Source: an uncultured Clostridium sp.
GTDB taxonomy: Bacteria > Bacillota > Clostridia > Clostridiales > Clostridiaceae
Length of the DNA stretch: 64,000 bases
Direction: 5' to 3'
Assembly (NCBI GenBank): GCA_900548455.1
Contig: URKQ01000002.1
Location: 62,001-126,000 of the forward strand
Within the stretch, counting starts at the first letter, position 1; every line of letters begins with the position of its first letter. Of this stretch, positions 1-9,175 are shown one piece after another. Made by a program: the position numbers and the translations under genes. The notes under the pieces were generated by a model. It was not told the DNA's origin. It saw nothing but the letters and a program-made list of their open reading frames with translations, and did no database searches.

Positions 1-5
1 TATTT

Positions 6-44
6 AAATTTAATCCTTCAACATTCATTGAAGGATTTAAATTT
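6..44 (-). terminator. Hairpin terminator downstream of murB
   Basis: A near-perfect inverted repeat (AAATTTAATCCTTCAA at 6-21 against TTGAAGGATTTAAATTT at 28-44) begins a few bases after the murB stop codon. The lower stem is all A/T and provides the U-rich 3' side, so it probably ends the murB transcript. Confidence 0.7.
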
Positions 45-50
45 ACTCAT

Positions 51-974
51 TTAGTTGTTATTGTCTTCCCCTACAATACGAACCTCCGTATGAAGTTCAA
101 CTCCATACATATCAAAAACCGTATTTTGAACTACATTTATTAGTTCCATAATTTCTCTTGCAGTAGCATTTCCCTTATTAATTATAAATCCTGAATGCTT
201 TTCTGATACTTGCGCATCCCCAACGCTTTTTCCTTTAAGTCCAGCATCTTGAATAAGTTTCCCTGCAAAATATCCCTCTGGACGTTTAAACGTACTTCCT
301 GCTGATGGATATTCAAGTGGTTGCTTACTACGTCTTCTTTCAGCAAAATCATTCATTTTTGCTTTGATGGCTTCAGCATCACCATGGTGAAGTTTTAGTT
401 TTGTTTCTAAAACTACATATCCCTTATTTAATACTATACTATTTCTGTAAGATAACTGCAATTCGTCTCTTGAAAGTTCTAAAATCTCCCCATTGTCATC
501 AATTACTAAAGCACTAACAACAACCTTAGACATATCTCCATCATATGCTCCTGCATTCATAGCAATTGCTCCACCGATTGATCCTGGAATTCCTGCTGCA
601 AATTCTAAATCAGTTAATCCTTTTTCCAAAGCTCTTCGTGCAACTAAGCTTAGTAATGCACCACACTGAGCTATGATAGTATCATCATTAACAGTAATCT
701 CATTTAATTTTGTTAAATTAATTACAACTCCTCTAAAGCCACCATCTTTAATTATTAGATTGGAACCATTTCCCATCACATAGTAATTGATGTTATTAGT
801 TTTAAAAAAACTAATTAAGTTCTTTACCATATTAAAGTTTACTGGATAAACCATAACATCTGCAGGTCCTCCAACTTTAAAGGAAGTGTGCTTTCTCATT
901 ACCTCATCAGTTTTAATATTATCTTTTCCTACTATTTCTTCTATTTGTTTAATATAATTACTATTTAAATTCAT
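51..974 (-). CDS. murB: UDP-N-acetylmuramate dehydrogenase MurB
   Basis: MurB is a cytoplasmic FAD enzyme that reduces UDP-GlcNAc-enolpyruvate to UDP-MurNAc with NADPH, the second committed step of peptidoglycan synthesis. The 307-residue length fits the shorter B. subtilis-type enzymes. Visible marks are the FAD-binding segments VGGPAD (res 34-39) and MGNGSNLIIKDGG (67-79), the G-x-P-G-S-x-G-G loop (128-135), Arg177 in SYRNS, the proton-donating Ser227 in AGSTFKRP and the catalytic Glu297 in HTEVRI. The start is the ATG at 974, with a GAGG ribosome binding site just upstream. It lies 96 bases downstream of uvrC in the same direction and is followed by a hairpin terminator. Nothing about it looks unusual. 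Confidence 0.97.
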   Translation of the reverse strand: MNLNSNYIKQIEEIVGKDNIKTDEVMRKHTSFKVGGPADVMVYPVNFNMVKNLISFFKTNNINYYVMGNGSNLIIKDGGFRGVVINLTKLNEITVNDDTIIAQCGALLSLVARRALEKGLTDLEFAAGIPGSIGGAIAMNAGAYDGDMSKVVVSALVIDDNGEILELSRDELQLSYRNSIVLNKGYVVLETKLKLHHGDAEAIKAKMNDFAERRRSKQPLEYPSAGSTFKRPEGYFAGKLIQDAGLKGKSVGDAQVSEKHSGFIINKGNATAREIMELINVVQNTVFDMYGVELHTEVRIVGEDNNN

Positions 975-1070
975 TGTATACCTCGTGTCACATTATTATA
1001 TATTTAGTATAGAATAAGCAACATGTCCATGGCAATAATTATTCTATATTTATATATGATAAATTTCAAA

Positions 1071-2933
1071 TTAATTCTTTTTAAAGTAATCTATTACACT
1101 TTCACTTGATCTTTTATCCATGGATGGTGTGGCCATTAACTCTTCAAGACTTGCTTTTTTTATATTCTCTAAACTTCCAAATTTCTTTAAAAGTTCTATC
1201 CTTCTTCGCTCACCTACTTTAGGTATTTCATCTAGAATTGAATATAGCGTTCTTTTATCTCTTAATGTCCTATGATATGTAATAGCAAATCTATGAACTT
1301 CATCTTGTATCCTTGTTATAAGTAACATTGCTTTTGAAGATGGCGTTAACATAATCTCTTCATCATTATAAATCAATCCCCTGGTTCTATGGTTATCATC
1401 TTTAACCATGCCACATACAGGAATTTCAATATTTAATTCTTTTAATACTTCCAGTGCTATGTTTACTTGGCCTTTTCCGCCATCCATCATAATGAGGTCA
1501 GGAAATACAGAAAATTTTCCTGACTCAAAGTTTATTTCATTCTGAGTAATTTTTTGTATCTCCATTAATCCATGAGAAAATCTTCGCGTCAATATTTCTT
1601 TCATAGACTTATAATCATCAGGACCTTCAACCGTATTGATTTTAAATCTTCTATAATCACTATTTTTAGCTTTCCCATCTTGAAATACTACCATTGTTCC
1701 TACAGAATCCATTCCCATCAAATTTGATATATCGTAAGCCTCTATTCTTTCAGGAATACAATCTAATTTTAATGCTCCTTGAATTTCTTTTAATGCAACA
1801 TTGTTTAGCTCCTTATTTACCTTATCATTAAGTTTAAACATTTCTAAAGCATGACTTGCATTTTTTTGAACCATATCAAGTATCCTCTTCTTTTCACCTT
1901 TTAGTGGTATCTTGAAAGTAACTTTATGATCCTTTTTTATAGAAAGCCATTGTTCTAGCAAGTCAGAATCTTTAATATTGCTAACATATATAACCTTTGG
2001 TATAAACGCAGCTCCTCCATAAAAGTTTTTCACAAATTCTTCTACTACATAGTCTGCGTCCTCTCCTCCAGTATTATCTAAAATAAAATGCTCTCTTCCT
2101 ACGATTTTTCCATCTCTTAAGAAAAAAATCTGAATACAGCTATCCTTTTCATCTTGAGATATAGCAATGAAATCTTCATTTTCAAAATTATTGCTTATTA
2201 TCTTTTGTTTTTCATTTATTTTTTCAATGGCCAATATCTTATCTCTAAGGGAAGCAGCTTTTTCAAAATCTAATTTTTCAGCTGCCTCCTCCATCTCACT
2301 TCTTAGCCTACTTGTAATTTTTTTATCTTTTCCTGTAAGTAAATCAACCACATCATCAATTATTTTGCCATATTCTTCTTTAGATATAAGTCCTTCGCAA
2401 GGTCCCTTACATAAATTTATATGATAATTTAAACATGTTCTTGTTTTACTTCCACCCTCTTTAATTAATTTTCTACAAGTTCTAAGTGGAAATACTTTTC
2501 GAATTAAATCACTAATTATATATACAGCTGTTCCATCTGTATATGGTCCAAAATATCTTGCCGAATCATTACCATGATTTCTTGTTACAATTACTCTCGG
2601 AAATTCTTCATTAGTAATTTTAATAAAAGGATAATACTTATCATCTTTTAATAAAATATTATATTTAGGACTATATTTTTTTATTAAATTACATTCTAAT
2701 ATTAATGCTTCAACTTCCGAATCAGTTACAATATATTCAAACTCACTTATATTTTTAACCATGGCTTTAACTTTCTCTGTATGGTTCTTTGAGTTTTGAA
2801 AATACTGTCTAACTCTATTTTTTAAATTCTTTGCTTTTCCTACATATATTACTTCTCTTAATGAATTTCTCATCAAATATACTCCGGGGCAATCCGGTAG
2901 ATTTTTTAACTGATACTGAAAGTCAAACATCAT
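1071..2933 (-). CDS. uvrC: Excinuclease ABC subunit C (UvrC)
   Basis: UvrC makes the two incisions flanking a DNA lesion after UvrA/UvrB recognition. The 620 residues show the full order of domains: a GIY-YIG nuclease (about res 13-90, with GVYLMRN and VIYVGKAKNLKNRVRQYF), a Cys-containing linker (CLNYHINLCKGPC, about 167-180), a UVR motif that contacts UvrB (about 205-240), the RNase H-like endonuclease domain (from EAYDISNLMG, about 398, through MMDGGKGQV) and paired helix-hairpin-helix motifs at the C-terminus (IPKVGERRRIELLKKFGS). Two adjacent ATG codons occur (2933 and 2930). The AGGTGAT ribosome site at 2934-2940 is only about 4 bases from the first, so 2930 may be the true start. uvrA and uvrB lie upstream in the same cluster. 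Confidence 0.97.
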   Translation of the reverse strand: MMFDFQYQLKNLPDCPGVYLMRNSLREVIYVGKAKNLKNRVRQYFQNSKNHTEKVKAMVKNISEFEYIVTDSEVEALILECNLIKKYSPKYNILLKDDKYYPFIKITNEEFPRVIVTRNHGNDSARYFGPYTDGTAVYIISDLIRKVFPLRTCRKLIKEGGSKTRTCLNYHINLCKGPCEGLISKEEYGKIIDDVVDLLTGKDKKITSRLRSEMEEAAEKLDFEKAASLRDKILAIEKINEKQKIISNNFENEDFIAISQDEKDSCIQIFFLRDGKIVGREHFILDNTGGEDADYVVEEFVKNFYGGAAFIPKVIYVSNIKDSDLLEQWLSIKKDHKVTFKIPLKGEKKRILDMVQKNASHALEMFKLNDKVNKELNNVALKEIQGALKLDCIPERIEAYDISNLMGMDSVGTMVVFQDGKAKNSDYRRFKINTVEGPDDYKSMKEILTRRFSHGLMEIQKITQNEINFESGKFSVFPDLIMMDGGKGQVNIALEVLKELNIEIPVCGMVKDDNHRTRGLIYNDEEIMLTPSSKAMLLITRIQDEVHRFAITYHRTLRDKRTLYSILDEIPKVGERRRIELLKKFGSLENIKKASLEELMATPSMDKRSSESVIDYFKKN

Positions 2934-2959
2934 ATCACCTCATACCTTAAGTCGTAGTT

Positions 2960-4393
2960 TTAATTACTTCCAAAATATGTGCTCAATATATCCTTTGCCA
3001 TACCTGCTGCATTATAACTATTATTTCCTGCATCTTCTGCAATTATAGCAATAGCAATTTCTGGTTCATCATATCCTGCGAATCCAATAAACCATGTATG
3101 TGGTTTTTTATCTCCCGCATCATGATCAGCTGTTCCTGTTTTACCTGCCACTTGTTTAGTCCACATTTTAGCTGCACTACCTGTACCTTCATTAACAACT
3201 GCTTTCATATATTCTTTTACCTTCCCTGCTATTTCAGGAGTTGTTACTGTTACAGCTTCTTGAGGTTTAAACTCTTTTAATGTATTTCCATTGGAATCAA
3301 TAATTTTATTAACTATATTAGGTTCCATCATAACACCATCATTGGCAATTGCACTAGCTACAAGGGCCATTTCAATAGGACTAGCTAATACTCCACTTTG
3401 ACCTATTCCACTTTGAGCTATATTTCCAACTTCTTCGCTTCCATAGGTTGGAAATCTACTATCATCTATAGTAAGCGTTCTTGACGGAATACTTTTGTTA
3501 AAAAGGAATTTCTCAGCTGTTTCTCTTAGTGTAGTATTACCTAGTTCCATGGCTAGACTTCCAAATACTACGTTACTTGATTTTAAAAACGCTGTTCTTA
3601 AATTAATATTTCCAAAAGCATTACCTTTATAGTTTTCAAGTGATTCACTACCATTAAAGTTAATTCTTCCTTCATCTTTAAAAGTTCTATCTTCGATCCC
3701 TGAAATATTTTCTAAAGCGCTTACGGCAGTAATAACTTTAAATGTAGACCCAGGTGGATATAAGCCTGACACAGCTCTATTTAAAAATGGCGTATCCTCA
3801 CTTTGTGATAATGATTCAAAATCCTCTTGTATTGTATTAGGATCAAAGGTAGGTTTAGAAACCATTGCTAACACTTCTCCTGTCTTAGGATTTAATGCTA
3901 CAACTGCACCCTTATTATCACCTAAAACATCATAAGCTTTCTTTTGAAGCTGCGAATTTAGCGTTGTTACTACATGGTTTCCTACTAATTCCTTTTTCTT
4001 ATCTTTAGATAAAATACTTGAAATAGTATTTTGTATAGTATTTGCTACCGTATCTCCTGAAAGTTCTTTATCAAATTTCTTTTCAATTCCACTAGCTCCA
4101 TATACTACATCGTAATATCCTAACACATGGGCAAATGCTGATCCAGCAACATATTCTCTCGTTTGGGAAAATTCATCTGTCTTAACCCCAACAGTTAATG
4201 GATTCATATCTCGATCATAAATAGTCCCTCGTAATACCTTACTTTTTTCAGCTGCTAATCTTTTATTAAAAGCACTATTAATTGCATAATCACTCTTAAA
4301 CAGTGCATTATAACTAACATAGGAAATGAGCCCTAAAAACAGAATTAAAAACACCATCATTACATTCTTAATATTTCTCTGTAAATTATTCAT
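2960..4393 (-). CDS. Class B penicillin-binding protein (PbpA-type transpeptidase)
   Basis: A D,D-transpeptidase that cross-links peptidoglycan outside the membrane. It has one N-terminal membrane anchor (about res 9-30), a pedestal region (RGTIYDRDMNPL, about 55-66) and a penicillin-binding domain with all three active-site motifs: S216-T-F-K219 in PPGSTFKV, S272-S-N274 in LKSSNVVF and K418-T-G420 in AGKTGTADHD. The 477 residues are short for a class B enzyme and match the small PbpA form that partners SEDS proteins in actinobacteria and clostridia. It overlaps the upstream SEDS gene by 8 bases, so the two are probably translationally coupled and work as a glycosyltransferase-transpeptidase pair. 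I cannot say from sequence whether it serves elongation, division or sporulation. Confidence 0.93.
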   Translation of the reverse strand: MNNLQRNIKNVMMVFLILFLGLISYVSYNALFKSDYAINSAFNKRLAAEKSKVLRGTIYDRDMNPLTVGVKTDEFSQTREYVAGSAFAHVLGYYDVVYGASGIEKKFDKELSGDTVANTIQNTISSILSKDKKKELVGNHVVTTLNSQLQKKAYDVLGDNKGAVVALNPKTGEVLAMVSKPTFDPNTIQEDFESLSQSEDTPFLNRAVSGLYPPGSTFKVITAVSALENISGIEDRTFKDEGRINFNGSESLENYKGNAFGNINLRTAFLKSSNVVFGSLAMELGNTTLRETAEKFLFNKSIPSRTLTIDDSRFPTYGSEEVGNIAQSGIGQSGVLASPIEMALVASAIANDGVMMEPNIVNKIIDSNGNTLKEFKPQEAVTVTTPEIAGKVKEYMKAVVNEGTGSAAKMWTKQVAGKTGTADHDAGDKKPHTWFIGFAGYDEPEIAIAIIAEDAGNNSYNAAGMAKDILSTYFGSN

Positions 4394-5702
4394 AACTACT
4401 GCTCTCCTCCGAAATCTTTTGAATTATACCCAGAGCAAAATAGCTGATAAGCATCGAACTACCTCCATAACTTACAAATGGAAGTGTTATTCCTGTTAAT
4501 GGTATGGCACCAGTTACTCCACCGATTATAACTAAAACTTGAGAAACTATCATAGTACTATATCCAACAGCTAACAATCTTGAAAATTTGTTATTAGCAT
4601 AGATTGCAGCTCTAATGCATCTATAAAATAATAAAAAGTTTATTATTATAACCGCAAAACCTGTCAGTAATCCCATCTCTTCACATATGGCAGAAAAAAT
4701 AAAGTCAGATTCCACTACAGGAATATATCCTGGGTAACCATTTCCTAAACCAGTCCCAAAAAATCCCCCACTTGCTATAGCTATTAATGATTGTACTAAC
4801 TGAAGTCCTTGATCATAACCATATTTCCATGGGTCTCTCCAAATCATTACTCTCACTCTAACGTGAGAAAACATAAAATATCCTGCAATACCACCAAACA
4901 CAAATAAAACCAGTGCTAGAACAACATATTTCTTATTTGAAGTTGATATATATAGCATTGTTAGAGCTATTGAGAAAAATATTAGTGCAGATCCCAAGTC
5001 AGTTTGAGCTAACATAAATAAAAGTGAGATCATTACAACTAACGCTGGTTCAATTAAACTTAAATATTTATAAGTACTTTCTTTTTTCATTCCTATTTTA
5101 GAACCAAATTTCATCCAAAAATCTGAAGGTTTCTCATAATCCTTTAGCGCTGAAGCTAAATATGCTACTAACGCTATCTTTCCGAATTCAGAGGGCTGAA
5201 ATCCAAAACCTGCAATGTTCACCCAGTTTTTTGCTCCATATTGCTCCTCTGCAAAAAAAGTTCCCATAGACATGAAAATTAATGTTACTGCTAAGTAAAA
5301 ATATTTATACTTACTAAATCTCTTTAAATCGGGTAAAATAACCACTATTAAAATAAAAGCAGTAACCCCTAATGCAAAGAAAATAATTTGCTTAGTGGCT
5401 AGGGAAGTAATAGTACCACTTTCCATATAGGTTCCACCAGACATTGGCAAATCTAATCTATAAATCATAGCAATACCTAATACAGCTAAAATGTTAGCAA
5501 ATATCAATATGAATTTATCACCATCGGGATAAAATCTTCGTATTACAAAATGCGAATAAGCAAGCAATGCGCAAACAATAGCACCCATTACAATAGCACC
5601 TTTATTGATTGATGGGGTTAAAATTGCAACATTGAAAAAAAGTGCCATAACAAGTAAATATGTATATCGTAAGACACGGTTTTCCTGTTTAATAGTATTC
5701 AT
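4386..5702 (-). CDS. SEDS-family peptidoglycan glycosyltransferase (FtsW/RodA/SpoVE)
   Basis: A polytopic membrane enzyme that polymerises lipid II into glycan strands. About ten hydrophobic segments are visible in 438 residues. SEDS signatures include GAKNWVNIAGFGFQPSEFGK (res 157-175), the QTDLGSA stretch (233-239) and, most telling, PVVESDFIFSAICEE (328-342), where Asp333 matches the catalytic aspartate of RodA/FtsW. The C-terminus carries the family pattern GAIPLTGITLPFVSYGGSS. It lies 18 bases downstream of the FHA gene and overlaps the penicillin-binding protein gene, a conserved FHA-SEDS-PBP arrangement also known beside serine/threonine kinases in Gram-positive bacteria. No kinase is encoded here. 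Confidence 0.94.
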   Translation of the reverse strand: MNTIKQENRVLRYTYLLVMALFFNVAILTPSINKGAIVMGAIVCALLAYSHFVIRRFYPDGDKFILIFANILAVLGIAMIYRLDLPMSGGTYMESGTITSLATKQIIFFALGVTAFILIVVILPDLKRFSKYKYFYLAVTLIFMSMGTFFAEEQYGAKNWVNIAGFGFQPSEFGKIALVAYLASALKDYEKPSDFWMKFGSKIGMKKESTYKYLSLIEPALVVMISLLFMLAQTDLGSALIFFSIALTMLYISTSNKKYVVLALVLFVFGGIAGYFMFSHVRVRVMIWRDPWKYGYDQGLQLVQSLIAIASGGFFGTGLGNGYPGYIPVVESDFIFSAICEEMGLLTGFAVIIINFLLFYRCIRAAIYANNKFSRLLAVGYSTMIVSQVLVIIGGVTGAIPLTGITLPFVSYGGSSMLISYFALGIIQKISEESSSYE

Positions 5703-5720
5703 ATTATTACCCTTCCATCA

Positions 5721-6149
5721 TTATATCAATTTAAAAGTAGCAGTTCCTACTTTTATAATATCGCCTATTTTTAACGTAATAGTATTTCTAATTTTAACAT
5801 CATTTACCTTAGTTCCATTAGTACTATCTAAATCTTCTAAAACATATTCGTTATTTTTAATATATATCTTCATATGATGTGAAGATGCATATTTATCATC
5901 TAAAATAACAGTATTGTCACTCTTTCTACCAATAGTAAGATTTCCTGATATAGGTATAATGCTCCCTGCCTTTAAACTAGTATTATCACCAGAATTAATT
6001 ACCTCTAATGCATAAGTCGCCTTTTTTACCTTCTTTTTCTTTTTTCCTACAGACTTAGTGTCTGTATACATTATTTTTAGAGCATATATAATTATAAAAT
6101 ATATTATAATAATAACACTTAATCGTAATATGAACTTTATAATATCCAT
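5721..6149 (-). CDS. Membrane-anchored FHA-domain protein
   Basis: One N-terminal membrane segment (about res 7-26) is followed by a short basic linker (KKKKKVKK, about 37-44) and a forkhead-associated domain (about 68-140). The phosphothreonine-binding signature is clear: GNLTIGRKSDNTVILDD, then ASSHHMKI, then LEDLDSTNGTKVND. FHA domains bind phosphothreonine peptides, so this protein may couple serine/threonine kinase signalling to the SEDS-PBP pair directly downstream. This role is inferred from context; no kinase or phosphatase lies in the window. It is the first gene after a probable promoter at 6202-6229 and likely the first of the wall operon. Confidence 0.9.
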   Translation of the reverse strand: MDIIKFILRLSVIIIIYFIIIYALKIMYTDTKSVGKKKKKVKKATYALEVINSGDNTSLKAGSIIPISGNLTIGRKSDNTVILDDKYASSHHMKIYIKNNEYVLEDLDSTNGTKVNDVKIRNTITLKIGDIIKVGTATFKLI

Positions 6150-6201
6150 AAATCAAACTCCTTTATATATAAGTTGTATTTAAACTTCACGATTTTAATC
6201 A

Positions 6202-6229
6202 TCTATATGTATTATTAACTATATGTCAA
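6202..6229 (-). promoter_or_regulatory. Probable sigma-A promoter for the FHA-SEDS-PBP genes
   Basis: On the minus strand TTGACA (6229-6224) is followed after 16 bases by TATAGA (6207-6202), close to the housekeeping consensus. It lies about 55 bases upstream of the FHA gene start and beyond the hairpins that follow uvrA. Confidence 0.6.
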
Positions 6230-6252
6230 CTTATATAATAATCTTAAATTCT

Positions 6253-6328
6253 ATTCATTGCAATTTTTTTAGACTTTGCAATGAATTTTTTTATCTAACT
6301 AGCATCCAAGTTTCATTAGATGCTAGTT
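6253..6328 (-). terminator. Two hairpins downstream of uvrA
   Basis: Two inverted repeats lie back to back after the uvrA stop: AACTAGCATC/GATGCTAGTT (6297-6306 and 6319-6328) and ATTCATTGCAA/TTGCAATGAAT (6253-6263 and 6276-6286). On the minus strand neither is followed by a classic T-tract; the second is followed by T residues on the plus strand. They probably separate uvrA from the wall operon, but the mechanism is uncertain. Confidence 0.5.
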
Positions 6329-6334
6329 ATATAT

Positions 6335-9160
6335 TTATATTAGTCTTTTTAAATATTCACCTGTATATGATTTTTTGCATTTTGATACTTCAATTGGATT
6401 TCCCTCTACTAATATGGTTCCACCTGCATTTCCACCTTCAGGACCTAAGTCAATAATATGATCTGATGATTTAATTACATCTAGATTATGTTCTATAACA
6501 ATTACTGTATTTCCAGCATCAACTAACCTTTGTAATATACTTATTAACTTCTTTACATCTTCTATGTGCAAACCTGTCGTTGGCTCATCCAGTATATATA
6601 ATGTTTTCCCTGTGCTTCTTTTAGAAAGTTCATAGGCAAGTTTTACTCTTTGAGCTTCTCCTCCTGATAGTGTTGTAGATGGTTGACCTAATCTTACATA
6701 GGAAAGTCCTACATCCATAAGGGTTTGTAATTTATTACTTATTCTAGGTATGTTTTCAAAGAACTTCAGAGCTTCTTCTACAGTCATATCTAAAACTTCA
6801 GCAATACTTTTTCCTTTATATTTAACCTCTAGAGTTTCTCTATTATATCTTTTTCCTTTACAAACATCGCATTCCACATATACATCTGATAAAAATTGCA
6901 TTTCTATTTTAATTATTCCATCACCTCTACAAGCTTCACATCGTCCACCTTTAACATTAAAACTGAACCGCCCTTGCTTATACCCTCTGCTCTTGGCTTC
7001 TGGCACCATAGCAAATATTTCTCTAATAATATCAAATACACCTGTATATGTGGCGGGATTACTTCGTGGTGTTCTACCAATTGGGCTTTGATCTATATTA
7101 ATTATTTTATCTATATTTTCAGCTCCAATTATTTCATCATGTTTTCCAGGCATTTTCTTACTACGATTTACTATTTTATTTAATCCCTTATATAAAACTT
7201 GATTTACTAAAGTACTTTTACCTGAACCTGAAACACCTGTTACGGATGTAAACACTCCTAGTGGAAAATCCACTGTGATATTTTTCAAATTATTTTCCTT
7301 CGCACCCTTTACTGTTATAACTTTTTCAGGATTTTTTTCTCTATACTTGTCTGGAATATCAATTTTTTTAACTCCACTTAAATATTGTCCCGTTATAGAA
7401 TTTTTACATTTCATTACCTCTTCTATAGGTCCTGCAGCAACAATTTCGCCACCATGTTCTCCTGCTCCTGGTCCAATATCTACCAAATAATCTGATGCCC
7501 TCATGGTATCTTCATCATGCTCAACGACAACTAAAGTATTTCCCAAATCCCTTAGGTTTTGTAGGGTTTTAATTAACTTGTCATTATCTCTTTGATGCAA
7601 CCCTATACTAGGTTCATCTAAAATATATAGAACTCCCATTAGACTTGAACCAATTTGAGTTGCTAATCTAATTCTCTGAGCCTCACCACCGGATAAGGTA
7701 CCTGATGCTCTGCTTAAATTTAAGTAGCTAAGTCCTACATTCTTTAAAAACGTAAGTCTACTATCAATTTCCTTTACTACCTGTGCTGCAACTTTTGCAT
7801 CCTTATTACTTAACTTTAAACTAGATATGAAATCAATTTCTTCCAGTATAGACATCTCACAAAATTCACTTATGTTTTTACCACCAATAGTTACTGAAAG
7901 TGCTTCTTTAGATAACCTTCTACCATTACATTTTGGACAAGGATTATCACTCATATACTCCTCAATTTCCCTTTTTATATAATCAGAGTTACTTTCCATA
8001 TATCTACGTTTTAAATTATTAATTACGCCTTCATAGGCATAGCTATATGTGGTGTCTTTAAAATCTTTTACATAATGAACCTTTAATTTAACTCCATTAG
8101 TTCCATATAAAATTGTATTCAGATTTTCTTTTGATAATTCATTAAGTGGAGTACTTAATGAAAAACCTCCCCATTTAGCCAATGATTCTAAAATAGCTCT
8201 AGTCCAAGAATCTTCTTTTAAACTTCCCTCTCCAAATGTAACTATAGCTCCATCTAAAATTGACTTACTTCTATCTGGCACAACAAGATCCTCATCAATT
8301 TCCATTAATGTGCCTAATCCATCACACTTATCACATTTTCCAAAAGGTGAATTAAAGGAAAAAGTCCTAGGTTCCATATCACCTATACTTATTCCACAAT
8401 CAACACAAGCAAACTTCTCACTTAGAAGAATATCTTCTCCATCAATTACATTTAATATTGCTATTCCTTCACCTATCTTAAGTGCTGATTCTAAGGAATC
8501 TGTTAATCTTGATTTAATTCCTTCTTTAACAATTAGCCTATCTATTACTATTTCAATGGAATGTTTTTTAGTTTTTTCTAACTTAATTTCATCCTCTTCT
8601 AAATCAATTAAATTACCATCAATTCTCGCTCTAACATATCCATTTTTACGAATATTTTCTAAAACCTTAATATGTTCGCCTTTTTTTCCTCTTATAACGG
8701 GTGCTAGTATTTGTATTTTACTTCTTTCTGGTAAAGCCATAATCGAGTCAACCATTTGATCCACCGTTTGTTGACTTATTTCTTTTCCACACTTTGGACA
8801 ATGTGGTACACCTATCTTAGCATATAGTAGTCTTAAATAATCATATATTTCTGTTACTGTTCCAACTGTAGATCTAGGATTTTTGCTTGTTGTCTTCTGA
8901 TCAATAGAAATAGCCGGAGATAACCCTTCAATATATTCCACATCTGGTTTGTTCATCTGTCCTAAGAACTGTCTTGCATATGCAGATAATGATTCTACGT
9001 ATCTTCTCTGACCTTCTGCATAAAGAGTGTCAAATGCTAAAGATGATTTACCTGAACCAGAAAGGCCAGTAAATACAATAAATTTATCTCTAGGTATTTC
9101 TAAGTCAACATTTTTTAAATTATGAACCTTAGCACCTTTTATTACAATACTATTTCTCAT
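6335..9160 (-). CDS. uvrA: Excinuclease ABC subunit A (UvrA)
   Basis: UvrA is the ATP-driven damage sensor of nucleotide excision repair and works as a dimer with UvrB. At 941 residues it is full length. It has two ABC ATPase modules, with Walker A motifs GLSGSGKSS (about res 32-40) and GVSGSGKST (about 641-649), ABC signatures LSGGEAQRI and LSGGEAQRV, and Walker B strands ending in LDEP. Zinc-binding cysteine clusters are visible at CVDCGISIG..CDKCDGLG, CPKCNGRRL and CEACRGDG..CDVCKGKRY. The start at 9160 lies 15 bases after the uvrB stop, so uvrB and uvrA form one operon. No LexA/DinR-like box was seen immediately upstream. Confidence 0.98.
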   Translation of the reverse strand: MRNSIVIKGAKVHNLKNVDLEIPRDKFIVFTGLSGSGKSSLAFDTLYAEGQRRYVESLSAYARQFLGQMNKPDVEYIEGLSPAISIDQKTTSKNPRSTVGTVTEIYDYLRLLYAKIGVPHCPKCGKEISQQTVDQMVDSIMALPERSKIQILAPVIRGKKGEHIKVLENIRKNGYVRARIDGNLIDLEEDEIKLEKTKKHSIEIVIDRLIVKEGIKSRLTDSLESALKIGEGIAILNVIDGEDILLSEKFACVDCGISIGDMEPRTFSFNSPFGKCDKCDGLGTLMEIDEDLVVPDRSKSILDGAIVTFGEGSLKEDSWTRAILESLAKWGGFSLSTPLNELSKENLNTILYGTNGVKLKVHYVKDFKDTTYSYAYEGVINNLKRRYMESNSDYIKREIEEYMSDNPCPKCNGRRLSKEALSVTIGGKNISEFCEMSILEEIDFISSLKLSNKDAKVAAQVVKEIDSRLTFLKNVGLSYLNLSRASGTLSGGEAQRIRLATQIGSSLMGVLYILDEPSIGLHQRDNDKLIKTLQNLRDLGNTLVVVEHDEDTMRASDYLVDIGPGAGEHGGEIVAAGPIEEVMKCKNSITGQYLSGVKKIDIPDKYREKNPEKVITVKGAKENNLKNITVDFPLGVFTSVTGVSGSGKSTLVNQVLYKGLNKIVNRSKKMPGKHDEIIGAENIDKIINIDQSPIGRTPRSNPATYTGVFDIIREIFAMVPEAKSRGYKQGRFSFNVKGGRCEACRGDGIIKIEMQFLSDVYVECDVCKGKRYNRETLEVKYKGKSIAEVLDMTVEEALKFFENIPRISNKLQTLMDVGLSYVRLGQPSTTLSGGEAQRVKLAYELSKRSTGKTLYILDEPTTGLHIEDVKKLISILQRLVDAGNTVIVIEHNLDVIKSSDHIIDLGPEGGNAGGTILVEGNPIEVSKCKKSYTGEYLKRLI

Positions 9161-9175
9161 ATGCTACTCCTTTTC